Below are positions 24,102 to 36,369 of a stretch of 64,000 nucleotides of DNA, one piece after another. The notes beneath the pieces are model-generated. The model made no database searches and was not told where the DNA came from. It worked only from the letters and a program-made list of their open reading frames with translations. How positions within the stretch are numbered: position 1 is the stretch's first letter; the number at the start of each line of letters is the position of its first letter. Both the position numbers and the translations under genes were made by a program. The stretch is taken from NCBI GenBank assembly GCA_965153455.1, contig OZ234503.1, forward strand, positions 9,491,118-9,555,117, in the 5' to 3' direction. The DNA is from Sphagnum compactum. Lineage: Eukaryota; Bryophyta; Sphagnopsida; Sphagnales.

Positions 24102-26716
24102 TTAGTTGCCATCCTTATTCTTCCATTTTTGGACACTCCCATCTTTTTTCCTCAAGTTCACTTTCTTGGCTTTGCGGCAACGCTTTGCAACCGTCTCCAT
24201 GAGGCCCTCATGTAAACCCATGTGCTCAACAGTTGTGATCAATCTTGAGGATGCAGCTTCAGGAATGTGTTTGCGGGGCGGTTTCTTCATTGAGCCAACG
24301 CCAAGCAGCTGGTAGCGTCCATCCGGTCTCATTTCCCAGGCTCGCCTCTGATCGCACAAGCATGCATCCATAGTTTCCTGCAAAAATGTGAAATTGAACT
24401 TAGAGCGCAGATCCACCCACTCCTAACCAGGGTTGGGTGGGCATTAAAAACACAGCACCAAACCCATTATGTCGGGTATCAAGCTGGGTATCAAAGTTGA
24501 TGATTGCAATGATCGAAAAATGAACTACCTTGTACCAGCCTCGCGCACAGATCTCAAATCACAGAAGGGCCTGTACTCAGGCATAACACATAATCATGGT
24601 TCTCAATTTTTTCCTCTTACCTGTATCTCCTGTTTTAACGATTCATCCTCAATAGGGGTCACAACCTCAACCCGTCGTGTAAGGTTCCGAGTCATCCAAT
24701 CAGCAGAACCCATATAATACTCCACCTTTCCTCCTGTTTTTTTAAGCACAATTCATGGGGTGTGTGTTTAGTCCAGCTGCGAAAAAGATCAGGGGACAAA
24801 GGGCCTGTGAAAGCTCGCTGCTCCATGATGTTCTTTCAGCTGGAGCTCTTATTTAAAGCTTCATAAGAGCATTCATAAGAACATTCGCAAATTCCAAAAA
24901 ACAAACAAGTTGCTCATACTTTTAAACAGGACTATTTGTAGACAAATTTTCATATTCATACAAATATGTGTGAAAAGAAAGGTTCTTACTGTTTTCAAAT
25001 CGGAAGATGCGGTGGTGCTCTAAAAACCGTCCCACGATGCTCACTACCCTTATATTTTCACTGCATTCATTCCCACCGCCAGATGCAACACTTCACGCAG
25101 TTCATACATTTGTACACACAAATCCCAAGTGGGCATCACAACCGCAAAACCCATCTTGCCACAAATTCAAAACCCATCTTGTGACAACTTCAAAACCCAA
25201 TCTTGTGACAACTTCAAAACCCATCTTGTGACAACTTCAAAACCCATCTTGCCACAACTTCAAAACCCAATCTTGTCACAAGCTTAAAACCCTGTCTTGT
25301 AAGGCTAATTCATCACTGGCACCATGGACACATACTTACCTAACATTTGGTACCCCTGGTCGTATACGACAGATGCCCCGCACTATGCAATCGACAATCA
25401 CACCTGCCATTGAAGCTTCATACAATTTTTCTACCATGACCTGCAGATGGATGATCATGCAAAAGTTTCAATTAGTAGAAAAAACGTCAGAACATTGAAA
25501 GACCTTGGACGCCTCTCACTCTCTCCCTTTGATCCATAAACCATATAAACCTGCTCTCACTCACTGCCTCTGAGGCTACATCTAGTTCCAAAAACAAGGA
25601 AAAAGCTTCAAAATCACCACCAACTAACCGACAACATATCTTTCATAAGAACAGAGAAATCTCCATTTTCATGATGAAGAAAAATCACAGCAAGGTTAAT
25701 ACTGAAAATCACCACCAACTAACAAAAAATATGCACGATTTTTTTGCACTAGAATTCGTTGATTATGAGCATCATCATGAAAATGGGAGAGGAAAACTAA
25801 AAGAAAACCAACATGATCATCCAACCCATTGCATTTGACAACAATGCTTGCAGGATGTCCTGCCCGAGCATTTGCAATCTCCCTGTGTCACAGAAGAAAA
25901 ACAAAGGAAAATGTTCAGAGAAAATGTTGAGTTGGAATGGATCTGATGACCGACCAACTACCTGAGCACAACCCTCTTCAGCTCTCAAATCTACCCCAAA
26001 GGTTATATGCATTGCATTGCATTGTGTTGTGTGTTGATTATAATTCCTATCACGTTTTCTTGCTTGCTTCGTACCCTCTATTCCCACCGATTGGATTTGC
26101 ACTTGATTCCTAGTCAAAAGCAATGTTGTACATAATAGCAACTTCAAGTATTCTTAATCGTATATTGTGTTTTTTTTTTTTTTTGTGGTGAATTTTTGCA
26201 TTTTTTTTTTGAACTGGAAAATATGAGTTTGATGCCTACAAAGGATTTTTTTGGAAAAAAATTTGGCTCTAATTTGCCAGCTTTTGAAAGAAGAAAGAAT
26301 TTTAAATCGCCAGATTTCTACAACAGGTAGCCAAAATATAGAACAAAAGATTTCTTTAAAAACAATTCTACTTTCACATCTGGTCTATAGCCAAAATTTG
26401 GCTAAATCTTCTCATGGATGATCACCAGCTTAGTGACCAATACGAACTCATTGTCTAAATATGGCGACATGTGACTTTTTTTTCCTCAAAATACGACAAC
26501 TCTTGCATTCTTTTATCCCAATAAATAAATAAAAAGCCGTTAGGGTTTAGGGTTTAGGGTTTACAATTTGCACTGGACAAACAATGGGTTTTTACAAGAA
26601 GAAAATTTTGCACCTTTCAATCAGACGAACAAACTCACACCGCATTGTGCCAGGAGCTACCAACAACTTCCGGTATGCAACCTGCCATCATGCCACCCAA
26701 TAGCAGAAAGGAATCA

Positions 26717-26753
<37 letters not shown>

Positions 26754-27186
26754 ATAGTGGTGATCTATGTACATTATATTATTTATTTATTATTTAAAAA
26801 AAAGAAATTATTTTTGCCAAGTAAACCTAGTGCTGTGCTGCACTACAGTACTAATTATTAATTACTTAATTATTTAATTATTAAATAAATATTTAGTAGC
26901 ATAGAAATCGCTCGCTCACTCACTCACCTGCCGATGGTAGCCGGTGAGGTACTTGAAAAGATCAGTCACATCCATTCCCAAATCGGGATTGCAACTACCA
27001 ATAATTGCAACCAAACCCACAAGTTATAGAAAACCATTTTTGAAAAGAAAAAGAACAAGAATTTTAAAATAAGCAAAAATCATTTAAATTTAATAAAATA
27101 AATAAATAAATCACATCTATATGTATATACAACAACCACAATCCATACTCATCTTCTGTGGCACAAGACTTTGAATGATCATTTTA

Positions 27187-27217
<31 letters not shown>

Positions 27218-30200
27218 ATTATTTGGGGTGAGTATAATGCTCAAGTAAGTACCTGAGAAGACCAAAATCTGAATACACAGAGGCAGTTCGTGGATTATAA
27301 TTTCCTGTGCCTAGATGGACATATGTGCGGAGACCATTCTCCTCCTATGTATCCATCCATCCATCCATCCATCCATCCACCATGCAAAATTTCCACATAA
27401 TTTACTTGAGGATGAACCACAAATTCCATGTTTTTATTTTTTTGTTGCAAAATGTTTTTGCCAAATTTAAGTTTATTTTATTTTCTGGGAGGAATATTTT
27501 ATCACATTTTGACAAAGTATATTTATTTATTTATTTATTTATTTATTTATATTATTTTCTTTTTTTTTAAATCAACTCTGCGTGTGTATTTGAGTGAGAA
27601 CAGGAAGCTGACCTGACGTACTACCATGATGCATTTACAATGGGTTTTGAGGCCGACTAATCCATAAGCCACATTGCAACCCGCATCCTGTAAGCAACAC
27701 AAAAAAAAAAACAAACAAAATAATTGGCAAAAGGTTTAGCCAAATAAAAAAAGAGAAAACTTTTATTGGTATTTTTTATCGAAACTCTTGTTTGAGAATT
27801 GAAAATTGCCCAGGTTACTATTACAAATGCACAACTCAAGATGTAAATTTTGCATACCTTATTCCTCAACTATTGAAATTGTGCAAAATTATATTTGAAA
27901 AAGCTGAACCTCAGCAATTTTCTTAAATAAATAAATAAATATTTGGCGAAAGAAAGTGCTAAACATCAGTCGTAGGTATAGTAGCAAGCCCATGATGAAT
28001 TTCATCATAATACACTCATCGTGCAATTTGCTACTCGGAGATCTCATGCATGTTGCACAAAGAATAATTGTTTAAGATTTCTGCCAAGTTCGAAAGATGA
28101 TGATATCACATCAAAAGGATAATCTCATGGTGTTAACGTTTCATTTTACCTCCAGCATTTGTGCAAAACCCATGTTGCGAACTTCATCGAAACGAGCTTT
28201 CACCTCCACAAGTACTGCCACCTGCCCATGATTTTAAAAACAAATAAAGGAAAACATCATGTTGTCACTCAAGAATTGCAAATGAGGTTTTTTTTTTGAG
28301 TTGCTACATCTGTCTGCAAAAACCCTTGCAGTTTGGTAACAACAACAACAACAACATTGTCACAATTTTGTGGGAAAGAAACAAAAAAAGGACCCATCCA
28401 AAATCTTTGCAAATGAGAGAGCTGCCCAAAAGAAGATTTCTCAAAACACACCTGCTTTCCAGATTCGGCTGCTTTCACAAGTGCAGAAATCACAGGGCTG
28501 TCATTGTTGGTGCGGTACAGAGTTGCTTTTATAGCTGCCACCTGATGAAGAAGAAGAAGAAGAAGAAGAAAGAAAGAAGAAAAAAAAAATGCTGTCATTT
28601 TTTCCAACATCGATCATGTGTCTTGTGGAAATCTATATTCTTGGGCTTTCCAGATTAATTCATCTGTTTTTCACCTAAGCAAGAAATCACAGGGCAGTGG
28701 AGGTTCATCGTCAAAGACATGTAAGTACCCGAGGATCACTTGATGCAGCCTCCACAAAATGTTGGGTACTTGTCACAAAGCTATGGTAAGGATGCTGAAC
28801 AAGAATGTCGCCTTTTCTTATAACGTCAAAAATGTCTACCTGCTCTCATCATCACCCCAAGAAAACCAGAAAATTTGGAGATCTTCATTAATTAAGATGT
28901 GAACCACATAGGATTGCCACATTATTTTCATCACTAAATAATTTTCCAAATACTCTACCAAGCCACAATCAAATTTATATGACTCTGAAAGCTGCCACCT
29001 TGTGGCTGTACACCGTAGTACCATGCATTTTATAGTTACCCATAGCTATAAAGCAAAAGCTCCAAAACACAAGATCTGATTCTTATTTGCTACCAATTGT
29101 TGGAAAGGAAAAGGAGCTAGTTGCATGATGAATCATCGCATTTGAATCTTATATGAGTAAGTACAGAGAGATTCAAACCCAGACTGTGGACACGAGAATT
29201 TTTATTTGAAGTGTTGGGTGCTCACCGACCCTTGCAATCGCGGATGTGTCTTTGGAGACCAGGGAGTGAATATGAGTGGTGACTCAACTCCAAGCTTGAC
29301 AGGCAAAGAATCTAAATCTGCAATTCCCACTCGATGAATGACGGTAGTGTAAGAATGGGATGTAAGAGCAGCAGAAAGTCTAATGATGTGTTAAGAGCAG
29401 CTCATGAGAATCAGAAGAAAAGAAATCAAGGATCAAGTTTCCATTTCTTCTACAAGCCTGATATTTTTGCTACTTTAGTCCCAGCCTATTGAGAATGAAT
29501 GGCAGTTTAATGCAAAGACGAACTAACCTCCAAGTGCCATTTGGCCACAAACAGTGTACACGTCATCTTTGTTGCTCAAGCCAAGCTCATTCGATAATCG
29601 TTGGATAACGTCTTGTGGCATTTCACAGTCAACTTCAAGGCGTACAAATGGGGCAAACCGCAACTCTCTCATCTGCTTGAGAGCATTTATATTTTCCAAC
29701 AGAAAAAAACAAACCATTACAGTTGATCCCAGCCAGCAGAGGGAAAGAACTGTCAAGTTCACGGCACTATCACACTAGCAAATTTTCTATAACAAAAGAA
29801 GAACAGAAGAAAAAGTTGAATGTGAATTCTGCAAAATATTCCTACTAGGAAAAAGTCGGGAGTCACAAAAAAGCAACCTCATCTGTGATCATCTCAAGAA
29901 GGTCTTCAGCTTCCTCCTCATTTCTTGCCACATCTGCATTCCGTGTTGTTCGAAACATGTGTGCAGATTTTATCTGCAAGCCAAAAAATCACAACAACCA
30001 TTGCCAGCTTTGAGAGTTCATTCAAGCAAAAATCACAACAACCATTGGCACCTTTGAGAGAGTTCATTCAAGCAAAAATCACAACACCCATTGCTGCTTT
30101 TAAGAGAGCTCGTTCAAGCAAAAATCACAACACCAATTGCCACCTTTTGAGAGCTCATTCAAGCAAAAATCAAAACAACCATTGCTGCCTTGCTCAAGAG

Positions 30201-33200
30201 TTCCTTCTTTTAACAAGCACATCTTCCTCATCAATATGTCATCTAGACTGTTACATCTCTGCTGAATGCAAATGACCAGCGTTATATGTCCCAAGATTGT
30301 TTCTTTATGAATGAATTTCAGGTTGAAGTGATCATGCCTCCATGCCACCAAAAAGGAGGTCCAAGTTGTTGGTAATGATCTGATCCACCGACACAAATGT
30401 GTTCTGCATATACCTGCCACCACAAGCACAAACCATGCAATCCTGTCACAGATCTGACCTCAAAGCTCTCTCAAATGGGTACCTGAGCTCAAAGCTCTCT
30501 CAAAATGGGTACCTGATCTCAAAACTCTCAAATGGATGGGTACTTCAGCTCAAAGCTCTCAAATGGGTACGTCAGCTCAAAGCTCTCAATGGGTATCTGA
30601 GCTCAAAGATCTCAGTGGGTACCCACCACTGAGTGCACAGTTTGAGAATTTGTTTAACCAGCTAGACTTTATCTTCAGTCTCTATCATAAAATGTGAGAA
30701 ACAATAGTTCAATCTCTTCAGCACACAACATATGATGCCTTTCAATTTGCAAGTGCAAAACCTTGTATCCTGGTGTGCACCTTGAGTCAGAAAAAAAACT
30801 CTAAAGAATTGTGGCAGACAAGTAAGTACAAGAGGCACAGGTTCAGTTTCTAACTACTACGTACTCATGGTCATTATCGAGTGCCAAGCTCTTCCAGCGC
30901 TGCACTCCTGAGGGGATGCTCACAATGGCAAACTGAAGTGTGTCGTCATAAGGATCCCTTAGCACCTGGGGGCCAACAATAGTCCATCATGAAAAATCCA
31001 AGTGAATATGGAGGGAGGGGAAGATGATGCTGGAGCAAAATTTTCACTGACACATAGAAATAATTTTTTTATAAAAGAGACCCAACATAAAAAACCTGGA
31101 AGATCATCATCCTCTGGAAAATCCTACTAGACAAGAAATTGTTCAGCCCCACATATGGGCAGCTGAGAAAAATTGCTGCAGAATGCAGAAGAGTTTAAAA
31201 ACTAACTAACCACTGCAATACTCAAAGTTAAGTTGCCAATGAATGGGAAGGGATGTCCAGGATCGACAGCCAATGGTGTCAGTATGGGCTCCAAGGATGA
31301 CTTGAAGTAATGCCTGAGCTGCAATAGCACCAACCATGCCAGAAGGGGTAACAAATTCCACACATCATTTCTTGTCAAAGAAATTCCTTTGGAAAACAGA
31401 GAACAGAAAAAGAAATTTACTGAAGAAAATCATCATGTAGAAAATTGGCATGGAAAATTTGCAAGGATCTGCTAACCTGCTCTTTCTGATGATGATGGAG
31501 CTTGTTGTAATCGAGCAGATTCAAGCCCTCTTTCTTGAGTGCTGGCAAGAGATCTTGCATCAAGCATTTGATTTGAGTTTCTACCATTAACCTCACTTCT
31601 CTGCAAACAAAAATAGAAATAAAAATCTGTTTAAGATTTGTCAGCAGCCATCTGGACTCCACCACCCACTAAGCCATTCAGGAAATGTGCAAAACAAAAT
31701 GGGTTTGGAAATTTCTTTCTTTATATGTTTTTACCTCGCCACATTCTTGAGCTGATGTTGTGGTGTCCAAGCCATGCGCCTCTGCTGAGTGATGAGATTC
31801 TCAACTCCTGCTGCTTCCTGTCTTTTGAGTGCACCCACTCGTTTGCAGAAAAACTCATCAAGATTGCGTGCTGAAATTGCAAGAAACCGTAACCGCTGCA
31901 AAAGAAAAGCCACCACAAAGACAAAGATCAACAACATAGGTAGGTACATCTCAATGAGTGAGTGTGGTGGTGGTCACTGTTTTCTTGTCATTAGGGAAAA
32001 ACCCAGTCAGTAAGTAGATAAGGAAAAGAAGTTGGAGGTGACAACAGATCCATTGTGTTTGACACCCAAAACTCCAATCATGGAAAAGATGAATGGATGT
32101 TCATTTGTTGTACCTCAAACAGAGGAGTCTGAACATCAAGTGCCATGTGAAGCACCCGCCAGTTAAATGCCAGCCAGCTGCAAAGATCATGAATAGGTCA
32201 GACACACACACACAGAGATAGAGAATAGAAAAAGAAATGGCAAGCAAGAGGAATTGTATTGTTGGATTTCGATCAGGGAACAATTGCAAGAGAAGAAGTA
32301 GTGCTGCTGTGTCAGATCAGTGCCTGAGCTCCTTGTTGTAGACGGAATCAGCAACGACAAGGTCTTTGAGGTCAATGTGTTTCACATCCGCCTCCAACCC
32401 GACTTGTTTATGTGGCGGCATCACCACATTCTCTGGTGGTGGTGACGAAGAATCAAGTTTAGCTTTGAGATGCTCGGTAACACTATTAGCTGCGTGCTCC
32501 TCCTGCTGCTGCAACTTCCTGCTCTTCCCTCTTCTCTTCCTCTGCAGCACTTGAGAAGAAACCTGGAACCCAAAAAAAAAGAGTTTCATGAACAAGAAAA
32601 ACCACAAAGAAGAGAGAGATGTATGCACAGAGAGAGAGAGAGACACACACACACACACACACACACACAAAGAGAGAGAGCTTGTGTGTTTCTTGTGCAC
32701 TATGTTTTTGGATTTTGCACATACCTTTTGCTTCTCGGATTTGTGCTGTTCTTCCTCCTCCTCCTCCTCCTCCTCCTCCTCCTCCTGCTCCTGCTCCTGC
32801 TGCTGCAATCTCTCTGCAACAACAGTCTGCCTGCCATTTGCAACAACAGTTGTTGCTGCTGTTGCTGCTGTGGCAGCTGCTGAGCCATTGTGCATTGCAT
32901 TTCCAGCATCAGGATCATCCAGGGTATGGAAGAGAGGGGAATCAGCAGCAGCATGGTGAACTAAACCATTCAAAGCTATACTAGTGTGCTGCTGCTCCCT
33001 TCTTGGAGACCTGCTTGGCGTGGGTGTCTTTGTTGTCTGCTGCTGTGAGCAGTTACTCCTCCTGGGAAGAAGAGAATTTGAAGGAAAACCCAGTCTACAA
33101 AAGCAGCTCCTTTGGCTTGAGCCTGAGCTGGTGTTCACAGACCCTCCCCGCAGCAGCCTTGTGGTCCAGAAAACAGACTGATGTTGTAGTTGTTGGTGGT

Positions 33201-33399
33201 GGTGGTGGTGGTGTTGGTGTTGGTGTTGTACATGTGGTACTACAACTAGCTTACAGCTCCATAGCTCTCCAGATGTGTTGCTACTACAGCTGGGTTTAGA
33301 GGAGGAGGATGGCAACCTGACGGCAGTGAGAAGAGTGTGAGGAGGAGGAGGAGGTGGCTCCCATAGCCTGGACACCAAGGAATCTGCTCCTGATCTCAT
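24102..33399 (-). CDS. Polyphosphate kinase 1
   Basis: Makes inorganic polyphosphate from ATP reversibly through a phosphohistidine. Twenty-three exons: 33399-32725, 32562-32324, 32177-32114, 31895-31735, 31600-31477, 31318-31211, 30965-30861, 30403-30338, 29973-29878, 29672-29528, 29317-29226, 28839-28729, 28541-28452, 28221-28150, 27687-27613, 27344-27253, 26994-26928, 26681-26614, 25882-25813, 25440-25340, 25048-24990, 24733-24621, 24377-24102. All join in frame to 1022 residues. Core 303-935: [54 protein letters not shown]. Catalytic residues: R672 (LYR), R702 (KARFDE), phosphorylated H732 (GLKTHCK), H751 ([12 protein letters not shown]), H885 (GRFLEHHR), plus [10 protein letters not shown] 300-residue N-terminal extension has His, Gln and Glu runs; a 90-residue basic tail follows the core. 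The apparent upstream start at 33432 is GTG; the first in-frame ATG is 33399. Introns 2 and 8 appear to be GC-AG. Eukaryotic PPK1 is patchy; location in the cell is unknown. Confidence 0.95.
25137..25300. repeat. Minisatellite of about 24 bp in PPK1 intron 20
   Basis: About seven units of the type CAACTTCAAAACCCATCTTG lie in tandem, with small changes between units (TGTGA or TGCCA between them). The array fills much of the intron between the exons ending at 25340 and starting at 25048. It is non-coding. It is not a CRISPR: there are no distinct spacers. Confidence 0.85.
26706..26749. repeat. (CT)n microsatellite in PPK1 intron 17
   Basis: A CT dinucleotide run lies in the intron between exons 17 and 18. 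Other simple repeats in this gene's introns include (CATC)n near 27353-27380, (TTTA)n near 27520-27550, (TTA)n near 27193-27217 and (AC)n near 32642-32668. Confidence 0.9.
29983..30200. repeat. Minisatellite of about 46 bp in PPK1 intron 8
   Basis: Five degenerate units contain AAAATCACAACAACCATTG followed by a CTTT-GAGAG-TCATTCAAGC block. The array occupies the acceptor half of the intron whose donor is the unusual GC. Confidence 0.85.
30448..30625. repeat. Minisatellite of about 30 bp in PPK1 intron 7
   Basis: Six units of the form CTCAAAGCTCTCAAATGGG with TACCTGAG-like linkers are arranged in tandem inside the intron between exons 7 and 8. Some units have CTCTCTC in place of CTCTC. Confidence 0.85.
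32752..32805. repeat. (TCC)n/(TGC)n tract in PPK1 exon 1
   Basis: On the coding strand this trinucleotide run encodes a stretch of about 12 glutamates preceded by alternating Glu and Gln. With the poly-His coded near 33190-33230 it makes up the low-complexity N-terminal extension of PPK1. Confidence 0.9.
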
Positions 33400-34520
33400 G
33401 CTCTTTAGCTCTTCCCACAAAAATTCTTCCACATCAAAAAACTTGCTCTTGTTTCTTGTTGGAAGAAGGAAGTCTCAGTAACTTGCTCTTGCTTCTTGTT
33501 GGAAGAAAGTGTTCACAGTCTAAGAAGGAAGCAACAAGCTACAGACAAGAAGAAGAAGAAGAAGAAGAAGAGTTGTCAGTACATTCAGCTCCTCACCAGC
33601 CATCATCCCCAAAGCTATTGAGAGTCTTGCACTTGAGAGGTAATTGCAAATTGCGCAGCAAAACAACAACGATTCCTCAAACTAGAACTCCACAACTCGT
33701 CAAGACCCAAGACCCAAAAGACCCCAAAAAAAAACATCACCAACAAATTGCAGAGTAGACGAGAGAGGGAAGAACAAAAGGACCTTCTGATGATAACAGG
33801 CAGCTGAAACTTCAAAAGCAGGCAGCAAAAAATCTGGAGATCACCAAAAACTCCAGCTGCTGCAGAAGAATTCTTCCACCGACAAAGCAAGCCCAGTTTC
33901 CCTCCTGCCTTCCTTCCTTCCTCTCTGTCTCCAAAATCCAGCCAAACACACAAGCTGATGAAGATCACAAAATCCAAAACACAAAACTCTGTTTCAAAAC
34001 AGGCACACAAAACACAATCTGGAGACAGACAATCCAAAGACAGAAGACAGACAGACAGACAGACAATCTGGCTGTTAGGGGAGGGGGAAGAGAGAGGGAC
34101 AAGAGACAAGATGAAGCTTGTTCCTCATGGATCCAGTGAGAATCAAGGCCAAAAAATCCCAAAAAGGGTTCAAAAGATGGCAAATTCTGGGAACAAAATT
34201 GCACAAACATGCATACCGAGAGAGTAGCAGCCCAGCAGCAGCAGCAAGCTGAAGCTTGTTTGGCAGATGGGTATGAGGAAAAACTGAGTGTGTGTGTGTG
34301 TGTGTGAGTGTGTGTTGTCCTTGGGGACGTTGCAAAGTCGTGAGTGAATCTGGAATCTGGGAAATGGGAGGTGAGAAAGAGACAGTGAATCTTGATGAGA
34401 GTTATAGGCTGCTACTGTTCCACCGCGGAATCCTGGGACTAGGTCACTGTTCCACACCGCAGAATCTTCTTCGCTCTTTTACCCCCCGCCCCTTTCCCAC
34501 CACCGCCTCCCTCCTTTTCA
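33400..34520 (-). promoter_or_regulatory. 5' leader and promoter region of PPK1
   Basis: The sequence is CT/GA-rich on the transcribed strand, with (GAA)n near 33550-33570, (ACAG)n near 34050-34066 and a (GT)n tract near 34290-34314. The in-frame stop upstream of 33399 (TGA, about 33470) rules out an N-terminal extension without a further intron. Transcription start is not determined. Confidence 0.4.
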
Positions 34521-36369
34521 TTGCAACTATTTACCTGCGTTACCTTTCTATCTTTTTACCAAATGCCTAGCAACTTTTTTTTTCCCCTTTTGCAAGCAGT
34601 GTTTTTTTTTTCTTTTTTTCTTTTTTGGGGTGAGGTTTTTTTGATAATTACTAATTAAGTAATATATTTTTTTGATACTGAGAATTTGGCCTTTTTTTTT
34701 TATCACAAATTCTAGCAAAATTAGTTGAATTTGCAAAATCAATTTTTAACTTGCTAATGTTTCCCAAATGTTAAATTGGCAAAAATCACAAAAAATTTCC
34801 CCCCAAAAAAGGATTACTTCCAAGTCTCCATAAAGGCTATCCTATTTTTTTCACACATCAAATGGCAAACAATTTCTTCATCTTAGGGTTACTCAATTTT
34901 GGCACATCGAACACCACACAATATTCTTTGACATGATTAGCCAATTTGGCACATCAAATACCACACAATTTTGTTTTGTTTATAGTTACCCTATTTGAGT
35001 AGTCTTATGATGCCACCAAAAAGTTTCAAATTGAGTGGGCACCAAAGTTGCCAAGAGTAGCCTAGAGGGTTGTGTATTAAAGATGGGCTTATAAAGAACG
35101 CAAAGTGTAAGGTCTCCTCTTTGATTGAAGATTGTGGGTTGTAAATGGGATATGTTTACTAAACATGACTGTTGAATTGGTGTGTGTGATATGTCAAGGT
35201 TTGGGGTTAAAAACTCTAAACCATAAACCCATCTTTTTTAACCCCAAACCTTAGCACATTTGAAACATTGGAAAAAAAATGATTGTACACTTAGCATGGT
35301 ACAAGTAGTCAAGGTTTAGGGTTTAGGGTTTTTTAACATTTTTTTTTCAATGTGCACATTTGAAAAACAAATGATTGTACACTTAGCATGGTACAAGTAA
35401 TCACACCTACAAGTGAGGGAAGTCGAAAAATTGTTCAAATGAAAACATTATTTCATGTTCTTCCCGATGGTTGTCCAATGTGAGAATATGAAATCATGTA
35501 TGGCTTGTTTGTTAGCTTAGGAGTCTTGAACAATTTGACAATGTATTGATTTGATTTTACTAGTTAAATCCTTCCTAAAAATTCGAGTGACAAGTAATTG
35601 GTACTGGTATATATTGAGGATTTTTTGGAATCCTTTGTATAGTCATCCATGAACCATTCCAAAGACAATTTCAAAAATAACTACCTCACTTTTCAAAGCC
35701 TAGCTACTTCATTTCTTTCTTAATAACTACTTTTTTTTCCTATTAACTTTCTTAATAACTATCTCCCATCTTTCCTATTAATTACCTCCATTTTATAATT
35801 ATCTCATTTTTTTTCCCTATCCACCAACATGGATATGGAAAAACAAATTAACCCAAAAAATTATAACATGTTATGTTATGTTCATGTCCATGAAATGTAT
35901 ATTAATGACATATCATACTTGACATCAACATAAATAATGATGAATTATTGAAAACCATATGAAAACATAATAAAAAGCTTATTATAACTACTTTCATTTT
36001 GATGAAAATTAACAATAAGTATAGCCAATACTTAGAAAGGATTGAAAAACCCCACTGGAACCGTATGTGATAGTTACCCATCATATGGCTCTTCTTTTTC
36101 CATATCTTAACTTACACAATTTTCCTATTTTTAAAAAGTATTTATGCTACATTTGGGTCGAAATTTGAACTCAAGTCATCTTACACGATGTCTGTAATCT
36201 ACACCCCCCCTTCAGAACTATCATAGAAAAGCACACAATTAAAGACATATGATTACAAACAACCTTAGGTAAATTTGAGTTGTAGAGCCAAATAAAAAGG
36301 TTGATTGTCATTGGTAGTGTGCAGCAACGGAGAGCTCAAATATGAATATTCTAGTCCGAAACGCTATTA
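34521..36369. other. AT-rich intergenic DNA with a local duplication
   Basis: No gene is visible. At 35196-35252 an inverted pair (AAGGTTTGGGGTTAAAAA and its complement) could form a hairpin. A 29-bp direct repeat containing TGTACACTTAGCATGGTACA lies at 35279-35307 and 35371-35399, each preceded by GCACATTTGAAA. A short TTTAGGG run lies between the copies (35313-35331). Confidence 0.5.

Noticed and set aside
29983-30625. CRISPR-like repeat arrays
   Set aside because: The arrays are plain tandem minisatellites without unique spacers and lie inside introns of a eukaryotic gene.
32470-32984. Plus-strand Ser/Cys- or Leu-rich frames antisense to PPK1 exon 1
   Set aside because: They are shadows of trinucleotide and dinucleotide repeats.
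33400-33432. PPK1 start at 33432
   Set aside because: That codon is GTG; an in-frame stop lies a little upstream, so the first usable start is the ATG at 33399.
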